Source: an uncultured Gammaproteobacteria bacterium (lineage in GTDB: Bacteria; Pseudomonadota; Gammaproteobacteria; Enterobacterales; Succinivibrionaceae). Taken from it: DNA of 53,983 bases. The position numbers and the translations under genes were made by a program. The stretch lies in the NCBI GenBank assembly GCA_900315395.1, contig OMZC01000065.1:1-53983 (forward strand), written 5' to 3'. This document shows, piece after piece, positions 39,800 through 47,593 of this stretch; the stretch's first letter is position 1; each line of letters opens with the position of its first letter. The notes below the pieces were generated by a model. It made no database searches, was not told the DNA's origin, and saw nothing but the letters and a program-made list of their open reading frames with translations.

Positions 39800-40894
39800 T
39801 CAAGAAAATTGATTTTTTTCTCTTATAAAAGCTAAAAGATTATCGGTTAGAGAGCCTAAAGATAACAAGTGATCTCTCCATTCTTCAGATAGATGTTTCC
39901 ATTTTTCTATAAATGAAGAAATATCAAAATCATGAATAAAATCTGAAGTACCGTTATAACTTAAGGTAAGTTGTCTTAGTGTTTCTACTGATTCTTTATC
40001 TGAACAAAACTCATCCATCCTGTCAAAAAGAGCATTGATTTTATCAATATGAGCATTTTCTTCTTGAGGGTAGATATGCCATAAGAAAGGATTTCCTGTA
40101 AGCATTGCTCTTACAATTGAATCTTCTCCTCTAACTAGATTTATATATGATCCTAACAGTAAAGAATCATAAGCATCCTGATCTACCATTGGTGATACTT
40201 TTATAACTATGTTATTGAGATTATATGTGTCACAAACATTTAAATTAAGATTTAAGAGATTATTTAAGTTATTTAGAGGTTTTCCTTCAAAAACAATAAT
40301 TGTTAAAGTTTTGTTTTGTTGTTCTGCAAATTTAGAAAGACTTTTTAATAGGTAATTAACTTTTGGATTTTCATAACTAAAGAGAGTTATGTAACTGTCT
40401 TTAAATTTTAGTTCTTCACAAGTCAGATTTTTTACAACATCTTTTTCTTTTACTTTTTGTAAAAAGCTATCTTCTACAACTAATCCGCCAGTTTTTTTTG
40501 TAAAACCAGGAAAGAAAAAGAAGCTTTCTATGCCATCTGAATAAGAAGGTAATTTATGACAATCATCAGCAAAAGGTTCAGCTGTAAGATACTCAAGATT
40601 TATTACAAGTGCTCTATTCTTTTTTATATTTGAATAGATAAAATCAGGTAATCTTACTGAAAAAGCTTGGATAACAGTGTCTTTTATCTCAATGTTTTCT
40701 TCCTTAGTAGGCCAAAGCGTAATTTTTAAATTCTGATTATCTAAATCTTCTTTTTTGATAATTTTTTTTATGGCTTCAAGATCGTTACAAAAGAGGTTAA
40801 CTTTTTCTTTTTTATTGCATAGATCTCTACCTAATCGCAGACAGACGCCTGCATCTCCAAAATTATCTATAACATCGCAGAAAATATTAATCAT
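39800..40894 (-). CDS. earP: EF-P arginine rhamnosyltransferase EarP
   Basis: EarP transfers rhamnose from dTDP-L-rhamnose to Arg32 of EF-P, the activating modification in this EF-P subtype. The 364-residue GT-B enzyme has the N-terminal signature FCDVIDNFGDAGVCLRLGRDL with the candidate catalytic aspartates D10 and D14. NLEYLTAEPFADDCHKLPS and FFFPGFTKKTGGLV follow, and then the nucleotide-sugar site RGEDSIVRA with WHIYPQEENAH. Length matches the family. It is upstream of efp on the same strand, with 232 bp of repeat-rich sequence between them, so efp probably also has its own promoter. Rhamnose biosynthesis genes are not in the window. Confidence 0.95.
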   Translation of the reverse strand: MINIFCDVIDNFGDAGVCLRLGRDLCNKKEKVNLFCNDLEAIKKIIKKEDLDNQNLKITLWPTKEENIEIKDTVIQAFSVRLPDFIYSNIKKNRALVINLEYLTAEPFADDCHKLPSYSDGIESFFFFPGFTKKTGGLVVEDSFLQKVKEKDVVKNLTCEELKFKDSYITLFSYENPKVNYLLKSLSKFAEQQNKTLTIIVFEGKPLNNLNNLLNLNLNVCDTYNLNNIVIKVSPMVDQDAYDSLLLGSYINLVRGEDSIVRAMLTGNPFLWHIYPQEENAHIDKINALFDRMDEFCSDKESVETLRQLTLSYNGTSDFIHDFDISSFIEKWKHLSEEWRDHLLSLGSLTDNLLAFIREKNQFS

Positions 40895-41025
40895 TTTTAA
40901 TCTTATATAAGCTCTTTATTTTTATCGGTTTATTTTGATGTCAATACTAATTTTAATGAATTGTTTTATTAGTTTTACAAAATGAGCTGTCAAGCTAATT
41001 TGAGAAAATATAAAAAATTTTAATG

Positions 41026-41054
41026 TTGAATTAGATTACTCTATTGTACATAAT
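41026..41054 (+). promoter_or_regulatory. Predicted nrdD promoter
   Basis: TTGAAT and CATAAT are 17 bp apart, about 90 bp upstream of the nrdD ATG in the divergent earP-nrdD spacer. No clear FNR site (TTGAT-N4-ATCAA) is visible. Confidence 0.4.
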
Positions 41055-41143
41055 ATAACGCAGTTACATATCAATTTAACCATCTGATTTATATAGAAAA
41101 AATATAACTATATAATATTAAATAAAAAAATTCTGGACTAAAA

Positions 41144-43414
41144 ATGATTAGATTTATTGTTAAGAGAGACGGTCGAAAAGTGTCCTTTAATGAGGACAAA
41201 ATATCTAATGCAATAAGAAAAGCTCTTATTTCAGCACACCCTGATGATAAATCCACTTCTCAATATGAAGAAGATTTAGTCGAGAAATTAACAAGACGTG
41301 TCGTTTCAGACATTGAAAAACAGAATTTAGAAGAGCCTTCTGTAGAAAACACTCAGGATATTATTGAGAAAGTTTTAATTCAGGAAGGTATGGCTTCTGA
41401 AGCTAAGAATTTTATTCTTTACCGTCAGAACAGAACTAATGTAAGAAATTACAACACTGATTTAACTAAGATCTATCGTGACTTAACTTCAAAGAGCACT
41501 GCAGATATGGATTTAAAGCGTGAAAACGCTAATATCGATGCTAATGCTCCTATGGGCTTAATGTTACGTTTCGGTTCTGAAGGTTCAAAAGACTACGTTA
41601 GAAGATACGTTTTAAGACCAGAGCACTCAATTGCTCACTCACGTGGTGATATTCATATTCACGACTTAGACTTCTACATGCTAACCATCAACTGCTGTCA
41701 GATCGGTTTAAAAGATCTATTCAAGCGTGGATTTAGCACTGGTCATGGTTTCTTACGTGAGCCTCAGTCTATTCAGTCAGCTGCTGCATTATGCTGTATT
41801 GCTATTCAGTCAAATCAGAATGATATGCACGGCGGTCAGTCAATTCCATTATTTGAGTATGATTTAGCTCCTTATGTTGCTATTTCTTATTCAAAGCACT
41901 TATGCAAAGTAATCTGCATTTGCTTAAGAAATGACGAAATTGATGTATCTGAAGTTAAAGAATACTGTAAAGAGTTATATGACAAGTATGATACTTGTCT
42001 ATCTGATGAAGTTCAGGCTCTAATCAAAGCTAAAGTATTAGAAGTTTTAAAGAAATACGATACTGATGAGTTAGATGTAACTAAGAATATTGATTACATC
42101 ATGTCTGAGGCTATTAAGCTAACTGAGCGTGAAACTTATCAGGCTATGGAAGCATTAATCCATAACTTGAACTCAATGCAATCAAGAGCTGGTGCTCAGG
42201 TTCCATTCTCATCAATCAACTATGGTACAGGTACACAGCCTGAACACAGAATGATTATGAAGAATGTTTTACTTGCAACTGATGCAGGTTTAGGTGGCGG
42301 TGAGACCCCAATCTTCCCTGTACAGATCTTCAAAGTAAAAGATGGCATCAATACCAAAAAAGGCGATCCAAACTACGATCTGTTTGAATTAGCATGTAAG
42401 GTATCAGCAAAGAGATTGTTCCCTAACTTCTCATTCTTAGATGCTCCATACAATGCTCAGTACTACAAACCAGGTCACCCTGAGACTGAAGTTGCTCTAA
42501 TGGGTTGCCGTACTAGAGTTGTTTCAAACTATTATGATAAGACTAAGGAAATTATTCCTGGTCGTGGAAATCTGTCTTTCACAACCATCAATTTACCAAG
42601 ACTTGCAATTGAAGCTCATGGTTCTATCAGCAAGTTCTTCGAATCATTAGATAAGATGATTTACATGGTATTTGACCAGTTAATGGATCGTTTTGAAATC
42701 ATCGCTAAAAAGCAGGTTTTAAATTATCCATTCTTAATGGGTCAAGGTGTTTGGGTTGATTCAGATAGATTAAATCCAGAAGATACCATCGAAGATGTTA
42801 TCAAGAACGGTACCATGTCTGTAGGCTTCATTGGTTTAGCTGAGTGCTTGGTAGCTTTAATTGGTAAACATCATGGCGAGAGCAAAGAAGCTTTTGACTT
42901 AGGTTACAAGATTATTAAACACATGAGAGATTTAACTGATAAACACACAGTTGATACAGGTTTGAATTTCTCATTATTCTCAACACCTGCAGAAGGCCTA
43001 TCAGGTAGATTCGTTAAGATCGATAAGAGACTATATGGTTCTATTCCTGGTGTAACAGATCGTGAATACTATACAAACAGCTTCCACGTTCCTGTTTATT
43101 ATGAGATTTCTGCTGCTGATAAGATTAAGACTGAAGGTCCTTTCCATGCATTATGTAATGCAGGTTCTATCTCATACGTAGAAATGGATGGTGACTTAAC
43201 TAAGAATGTTGAAGCATTCAAGAATGTAATCTTATACATGAAAGAGTGTGGTGTTGGTTACGGTTCAATTAACCACCCTGTAGATCGTTGCCCTGTATGT
43301 AACTATGTAGGTATCATCGGTGATGTTTGCCCAAGATGCGGACGTAGAGATGGTGAGGGCGTAAGCATCGAGCGTTTAAGAAAACTAGGTGTTGGTTGTA
43401 TCTGCACAGGTTAG
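41144..43414 (+). CDS. nrdD: Anaerobic ribonucleoside-triphosphate reductase, catalytic part lacking the glycyl-radical motif
   Basis: Class III ribonucleotide reductase makes dNTPs from NTPs without oxygen. The 756-residue protein has an N-terminal ATP-cone (MIRFIVKRDGRKVSFNEDKI), the ten-stranded barrel with candidate thiyl cysteines in NCCQIGL and MGCRTRV, and a zinc ribbon (C716, C719, C729, C732). Normally the zinc ribbon leads directly into a radical loop RRVxGYLG and a basic C-terminus. Here the chain ends 24 residues after the last zinc cysteine with ERLRKLGVGCICTG and has no RVxGY motif. The missing domain is encoded by the next gene, so this is one half of a split enzyme. Confidence 0.93.
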   Translation: MIRFIVKRDGRKVSFNEDKISNAIRKALISAHPDDKSTSQYEEDLVEKLTRRVVSDIEKQNLEEPSVENTQDIIEKVLIQEGMASEAKNFILYRQNRTNVRNYNTDLTKIYRDLTSKSTADMDLKRENANIDANAPMGLMLRFGSEGSKDYVRRYVLRPEHSIAHSRGDIHIHDLDFYMLTINCCQIGLKDLFKRGFSTGHGFLREPQSIQSAAALCCIAIQSNQNDMHGGQSIPLFEYDLAPYVAISYSKHLCKVICICLRNDEIDVSEVKEYCKELYDKYDTCLSDEVQALIKAKVLEVLKKYDTDELDVTKNIDYIMSEAIKLTERETYQAMEALIHNLNSMQSRAGAQVPFSSINYGTGTQPEHRMIMKNVLLATDAGLGGGETPIFPVQIFKVKDGINTKKGDPNYDLFELACKVSAKRLFPNFSFLDAPYNAQYYKPGHPETEVALMGCRTRVVSNYYDKTKEIIPGRGNLSFTTINLPRLAIEAHGSISKFFESLDKMIYMVFDQLMDRFEIIAKKQVLNYPFLMGQGVWVDSDRLNPEDTIEDVIKNGTMSVGFIGLAECLVALIGKHHGESKEAFDLGYKIIKHMRDLTDKHTVDTGLNFSLFSTPAEGLSGRFVKIDKRLYGSIPGVTDREYYTNSFHVPVYYEISAADKIKTEGPFHALCNAGSISYVEMDGDLTKNVEAFKNVILYMKECGVGYGSINHPVDRCPVCNYVGIIGDVCPRCGRRDGEGVSIERLRKLGVGCICTG

Positions 43415-43435
43415 CAGTTATCTGATTTAAATAAG

Positions 43436-43470
43436 CCTTCATGACATTTACTTGTTGTGAAGGTTTTCTA
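43436..43470 (+). terminator. Terminator or attenuator between nrdD and the glycyl-radical gene
   Basis: CCTTCATGACA/TGTTGTGAAGG (43436-43446, 43453-43463) pairs over 11 bp with two G-T wobbles, has a six-base loop and is followed by TTTTCT. Confidence 0.65.
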
Positions 43471-43481
43471 TAACCCAAATA

Positions 43482-43510
43482 TTCAAAACAACTTACAAAA
43501 ATATTATTAT
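43482..43510 (+). promoter_or_regulatory. Possible internal promoter for the glycyl-radical gene
   Basis: TTCAAA and TATTAT are 17 bp apart, immediately after the terminator hairpin and before the AGGAG ribosome binding site. The surroundings are AT-rich, so chance similarity is possible. Confidence 0.3.
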
Positions 43511-43531
43511 TATTTTAGGAGAATGATTGGT

Positions 43532-43690
43532 ATGCAAACTAGACTACATGCAAAGAATGGTGTCGTAGGAGAAGGTGTTAAGTTCGAGAGAATCAGAAGA
43601 GTAACTGGTTATCTTGTAGGTACCTTAGATCGCTTTAACGACGGCAAGAGAGCTGAAGAAAGAGATCGTGTTAAGCATATGTCTGTATAA
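43532..43690 (+). CDS. Stand-alone glycyl-radical domain of the anaerobic ribonucleotide reductase
   Basis: This 52-residue protein matches the C-terminal radical domain of NrdD: GVKFERIRRVTGYLVG with predicted radical glycine G26, then TLDRFNDGKRAEERDRVKH, the usual helix after the radical loop. It has no barrel or zinc ribbon of its own, so it must act in trans with the truncated NrdD, much as GrcA (YfiD) supplies a radical domain to pyruvate formate-lyase. The ATG at 43532 is chosen because AGGAG (43517-43521) lies ten bases upstream; the ATG at 43523 is too close, and earlier starts fall in the terminator stem. nrdG, the activase, begins 6 bp after its stop. Confidence 0.88.
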   Translation: MQTRLHAKNGVVGEGVKFERIRRVTGYLVGTLDRFNDGKRAEERDRVKHMSV

Positions 43691-43696
43691 GTTAAG

Positions 43697-44227
43697 ATGG
43701 ACGATATAGATTTATCTGTATTAGATAATACTACCTTAAGAATCGCAGGTGCCGTCAAGGAATCTATCGTTGACGGTCCTGGTATAAGGTATGTTATTTT
43801 CACTCAGGGATGTCCTTTTCATTGCAAAGGTTGCCATAATGAACAGGCTCAACCATTAAATGGTGGAATGGATGTCTCTTTGAGAGTTCTTTATGATGAA
43901 TTTTGCTCAAACCCTCTAGTTACTGGTGTAACTTTTTCAGGTGGTGAGCCATTCATTCAAGCCAAATCTTTGGCAGTACTTGCCAATGTCTTAAGAAAGA
44001 AAAACTATTCAATTTGGGCTTATTCTGGTTTCACTTTTGATAAACTAGAAAATGACCCTATCAGAAGACAGTTACTTGAGCTTGTCGATGTAGTTGTTGA
44101 TGGTCCTTTTGTAATGGCTAAAAAGTCATTAGAATTAGATTTTAGGGGATCTTCAAATCAAAGAATTATCAACGTTCAAGAATCATTAAAACAGCACAAG
44201 GTTGTTTTAATGGAAGGATACAAATAA
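43697..44227 (+). CDS. nrdG: Anaerobic ribonucleotide reductase activating enzyme
   Basis: NrdG is a radical SAM enzyme that abstracts hydrogen from the radical glycine of NrdD. The 176-residue protein has the family start LRIAGAVKESIVDGPGIRY, the iron-sulfur motif CPFHCKGCHNE, the SAM-binding TFSGGEPFIQ and a C-terminal DVVVDGPFV. Here its substrate would be the separate 52-residue radical protein. pqiA starts 6 bp after the stop codon, so the two loci may be co-transcribed. Confidence 0.96.
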   Translation: MDDIDLSVLDNTTLRIAGAVKESIVDGPGIRYVIFTQGCPFHCKGCHNEQAQPLNGGMDVSLRVLYDEFCSNPLVTGVTFSGGEPFIQAKSLAVLANVLRKKNYSIWAYSGFTFDKLENDPIRRQLLELVDVVVDGPFVMAKKSLELDFRGSSNQRIINVQESLKQHKVVLMEGYK

Positions 44228-44233
44228 CTTAAA

Positions 44234-45433
44234 TTGCAAAAGACAGTTGTGTGTAGATCCTGTGATTTAGCAGTGTCTATCACTCAAATTAGAAAGCATT
44301 ATGATTGCATCTGTCCTAGATGTGGTCGAAAGTTATTGTCTAATAGTTTTGTAAAAGAAGGCGACGTTGCTATTGTGGCTTTTGCCGCCTTAATCTTTTT
44401 ATTCATCAGCATAATTGAACCATTTATGTCCATTTCAGCTATGGGTACTGGTGCTGCTATGTCGTTAAATTCCATTGTTTCTATTTTGAATAAACAATGG
44501 GGTCTGTTACTTTACGTTTTTCTGTTTTTTACATTTTTTGCGCCTGTATCAGTACTATCTATTATTGTCTTTATAGGTGGTTTTAGGTTTAAATCTAATA
44601 TCTTTTTAGCTAAGTTCTATCAATTCAATCATGGCATGTGCATGGTTGATGTCTTTGTTTTAGGTATCGTTGTAAGTTTGATTAAGCTTACAGCTTTAGC
44701 TGATGTTACCTTTTATGTAGGCTTTTATACTACCTTTATCTTTTCAGTGTTAATGATCTGGTGCTGTCTTAAATTTAATCCATCAGTTCTTTGGGAAAAA
44801 ATTAAAACACAATCTAATTTAGAGCTTATAGCTGGTAAATCAGCTATGAGTCAGTACTATAAAGTCTGTCATGAATGTGGTTATGTATTTAAAGCAAATC
44901 ACGATGTAGATCTTTGTCCTAGGTGTCAAAGTAAAGTATCTTTCAGACGAAAAAACTGTATTTCTAAGAGCTTGGCTTTATTGTTATCAGCTCTTATTCT
45001 TTATTTACCTTCAAACTTATATCCTGTGATGTACACAGAATTTATTGGATCTAATACAGGTTCAAATATTATTGAAGGTGTCATTGCTATGTGGCAAATG
45101 AACTCTTACTTTGTATCATTTGTTATTTTATTAGCTTCTATTTTTATTCCTGCTTTTAAGATTTGTTCGATGCTGTTTATCTTATATGCAACTAAATACT
45201 CAAAAATTGTGGTAAATAAGAGAGTAAGCATGTTATATAGATTTGTTCTTTTTATTGGAAGATGGTCTTTAATTGATGTATACGTAGTTATCATCATGTC
45301 TTCTATTGTAAAAATAGGTAATCTTTTAGATATAGAACCGGGCTTTGCTATCATTTGTTTCTGTAGTGTGGTTATTATTACAGTATTCTCAGCTGAAGCT
45401 TTTGATGAAAGACTGATTTGGAATAAGGAATGA
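44234..45433 (+). CDS. pqiA: PqiA-family inner-membrane protein
   Basis: PqiA is the multi-span inner-membrane partner of the PqiB lipid-transport tunnel. The 399-residue protein has the family layout: a zinc-finger-like CRSCD...CPRCGRK motif at the N-terminus, four membrane helices, a second CHECG...CPRCQSK motif near residue 215, and four more helices. The TTG at 44234 is the only start giving the full first zinc motif; its ribosome binding site is weak, so coupling to nrdG is possible. It overlaps pqiB. Confidence 0.9.
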   Translation: MQKTVVCRSCDLAVSITQIRKHYDCICPRCGRKLLSNSFVKEGDVAIVAFAALIFLFISIIEPFMSISAMGTGAAMSLNSIVSILNKQWGLLLYVFLFFTFFAPVSVLSIIVFIGGFRFKSNIFLAKFYQFNHGMCMVDVFVLGIVVSLIKLTALADVTFYVGFYTTFIFSVLMIWCCLKFNPSVLWEKIKTQSNLELIAGKSAMSQYYKVCHECGYVFKANHDVDLCPRCQSKVSFRRKNCISKSLALLLSALILYLPSNLYPVMYTEFIGSNTGSNIIEGVIAMWQMNSYFVSFVILLASIFIPAFKICSMLFILYATKYSKIVVNKRVSMLYRFVLFIGRWSLIDVYVVIIMSSIVKIGNLLDIEPGFAIICFCSVVIITVFSAEAFDERLIWNKE

Positions 45434-46998
45434 TTATGGATGAGATTAAAACTGCAAAATTAAGAAAACACAAAATCTCGCTATATTGGTTAGTTCCTAT
45501 TATTGCTTTGATAATTACTATTCTCCTTGTGTGGGAGAATTCCTTTAATAAAGGTCCATTGGTTTTACTTCATATGGATGATGCTTCTGGTATTGAAGCT
45601 GGTAAAACTGTGGTTAAGTTCAGATCAGTTGATGTAGGTGTTGTTGAATCTGTTTCTTTATCTAAGGATTTTTCAGGAGCTGTTGCTAAAATTAGAATGC
45701 ACAGTGATACAGATGATCTCTTAAATGAGGATTCTTTGTTTTGGATCGTAAAACCAAGAATTCAATCTCACAGTATTACTGGTCTAGAAACCATCTTATC
45801 AGGTTCATATATTCAGATTTATAAAGGAAAATCTGATAAGTATTCAACTGAATTTGTCTCTTTAAAAGATGCTCCTTTAGGATTAGACGAGCATGGTATT
45901 CCCATAAAACTCTTTGGTCATACTACAGGCGTTATTCCTAACGGTACTCAGATCAACTACAAAGGCTTTAACATTGGTATTGTTGTAAGCTCTACTTATG
46001 ATATTGATAAAGATGATGTTATCTATAATGCTTTAATCAAGAAGTCTTATTCTAAGCTTGTTAATTCAAATTCAGTCTTTTGGGTAGACTCTGGTGTTGA
46101 TTTTAGTCTTACACCATCAGGAGTTAACTTTAATGTTCCTAATTTAGAAAACATTATTTCTGGCAGTATCAATGTAAATCAATTTACAAGTGAGAAAGGT
46201 ACTCCTTTAAAGTCAAATGATTCTTTTGATGTCTATAAAGATAAAGTTACAGCTAAATATGAGAATCTAAAAGACAATCCTAAATATGTGGTTTTAATTG
46301 ATAATGACATAAAAAACATCAAAGTTGGCAGTAAGGTTAACTTTAGAGGTTTAGATATAGGTCAGGTTATCAAGATGCCTTGGTATGAAAATGATGCTGA
46401 GGTATTTGATTATAAAAATAAGATCCCTGCTTTGATTGTTTTAGATACTGATAAAGAAAGCTCTATAAAAGCTAAAACAGTCTTTTCTAAAAATTTAAAA
46501 AATAATACTCTGTGTGCTCAAATTGATAATGCAAGCCTTATTGCACCAGGCAATGTCATCAAATTAACTATCGATCCTAACAATAAGTGCCGTGCAAAGA
46601 ATAGCTCCTACAGAGATGTTGCTGTAATTCCTTTAGTTAAAAAGGCTGATATGGTAAGTGAGTTACAGTTATTTGCTAAAAAGTTAAATTCTCTTGATTT
46701 AAATGGTGTTACCAATAACTTAAATTCAGCTCTTTTAAGCTTGGACAATACCTTAAAATCAGTTAAAGGTGTAACCGATTCTGTTAACAAGAATCATACT
46801 TTAGAAAATCTAAATAAAGTCTTAGATAGCTATAACCAGAATTCAGAATTGTATAAATCTTTATTGGATGTTTCTAATAAGTTAAATCAGTCTTTAAATG
46901 AGTTAAATCCAACAATTAAGAAGGTTGGACAGAAGAGTAATTCTTTAGTTTTCTCATCTGATGAAAAAGACATCGAACCTAAGGTTTCTAAGAGGTAA
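45430..46998 (+). CDS. pqiB: PqiB-type MCE protein
   Basis: PqiB forms a periplasmic syringe of stacked MCE rings and a coiled-coil needle linking inner and outer membranes for lipid transport. The 522-residue protein has one N-terminal membrane helix (about 17-36) and three MCE domains, starting near GPLVLLHMDDASGIEAGKT, near IPIKLFGHTTGVIPNGT and near KYVVLIDNDIKNIKVGS. A C-terminal helical region (about 400-505) is rich in Leu, Asn and Ser. The ATG at 45430 overlaps the pqiA stop. Confidence 0.94.
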   Translation: MIMDEIKTAKLRKHKISLYWLVPIIALIITILLVWENSFNKGPLVLLHMDDASGIEAGKTVVKFRSVDVGVVESVSLSKDFSGAVAKIRMHSDTDDLLNEDSLFWIVKPRIQSHSITGLETILSGSYIQIYKGKSDKYSTEFVSLKDAPLGLDEHGIPIKLFGHTTGVIPNGTQINYKGFNIGIVVSSTYDIDKDDVIYNALIKKSYSKLVNSNSVFWVDSGVDFSLTPSGVNFNVPNLENIISGSINVNQFTSEKGTPLKSNDSFDVYKDKVTAKYENLKDNPKYVVLIDNDIKNIKVGSKVNFRGLDIGQVIKMPWYENDAEVFDYKNKIPALIVLDTDKESSIKAKTVFSKNLKNNTLCAQIDNASLIAPGNVIKLTIDPNNKCRAKNSSYRDVAVIPLVKKADMVSELQLFAKKLNSLDLNGVTNNLNSALLSLDNTLKSVKGVTDSVNKNHTLENLNKVLDSYNQNSELYKSLLDVSNKLNQSLNELNPTIKKVGQKSNSLVFSSDEKDIEPKVSKR

Positions 46999-47001
46999 AA
47001 A

Positions 47002-47535
47002 ATGAAAAGAAGTCGTCTGTTAGTTATTACCTCCGCATTGTTATGTTCAATGCTATGTGCTTGTACAACCTCTCAGGTAAGTTATGATAGGTATTCTTTA
47101 ACTGAGAATATAAGTTCATCATCTTTTCTTGTAAAAAGAAATCTCAATCTAGAACTAAATGAAGTATTAAATGATGGTGGAATTGTGATTAAAACTTCTG
47201 ATGTAAGTTTACAGTCAGCAAATAATCATCGTTGGGCTTCTGATTTAAAAGAACAACTAAGAGTTCTTTTAAATGACACTCTTAATAAAGAGAACATAAG
47301 TAGTGATCTTTCATTAAATATCTACGTAAGCAAGTTTTATGGCACCACAGACGGCCTTTGCATTATAGATATGAGTGTTGATTTATTTAAGAGTGGAAAA
47401 GCTATGTATTCAAAGAATTACAGCTTTAATAGACTACAGAGTAAAGATGGCTATCAAGCTTTGGTAGATACTCTTAAGAGTGGATTTGAATCATTGAGTG
47501 AAGAGATTGCCAATGATATAAAGAAATTCAATTAA
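47002..47535 (+). CDS. pqiC: PqiC-type outer-membrane lipoprotein
   Basis: PqiC is the outer-membrane lipoprotein that docks the PqiB needle. The 177-residue precursor has a lipoprotein signal (MKRSRLLVITSALLCSMLCAC) with lipidated cysteine in the CAC motif at residue 21. The mature domain has the ABC-type auxiliary-transport lipoprotein layout, with HRWASDLKEQLRVLLNDTL recognisable. It follows pqiB by 3 bp with AAGAGG as ribosome binding site and ends at a strong terminator. Confidence 0.87.
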   Translation: MKRSRLLVITSALLCSMLCACTTSQVSYDRYSLTENISSSSFLVKRNLNLELNEVLNDGGIVIKTSDVSLQSANNHRWASDLKEQLRVLLNDTLNKENISSDLSLNIYVSKFYGTTDGLCIIDMSVDLFKSGKAMYSKNYSFNRLQSKDGYQALVDTLKSGFESLSEEIANDIKKFN

Positions 47536-47545
47536 GATTGGAATT

Positions 47546-47577
47546 TAGGTAGTCATAAGAACTATGACTACCTTTTG
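47546..47577. terminator. Bidirectional terminator between pqiC and mnmE
   Basis: A perfect 11 bp stem AGGTAGTCATA/TATGACTACCT with an AGAAC loop is followed by TTTTG on the plus strand. It separates convergent genes. Confidence 0.85.
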
Positions 47578-47593
47578 AGATCACCTGTAAAGG

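Noticed and set aside
40895..41143. NrdR or FNR boxes in front of nrdD
   Set aside because: TATATAG/CTATATA-like pieces occur but do not form a full NrdR box, and TTGAT-N4-ATCAA is absent; the region is too AT-rich to judge partial matches.
43457..43531. Longer start of the small glycyl-radical gene at 43457
   Set aside because: It would begin inside the terminator stem, has no ribosome binding site, and adds residues unlike NrdD.
43380..43534. Sequencing frameshift as explanation of the nrdD split
   Set aside because: No one- or two-base change joins the two frames into a normal radical loop; about 120 bp with a terminator and a ribosome binding site intervene, and both parts carry the pre-loop segment.
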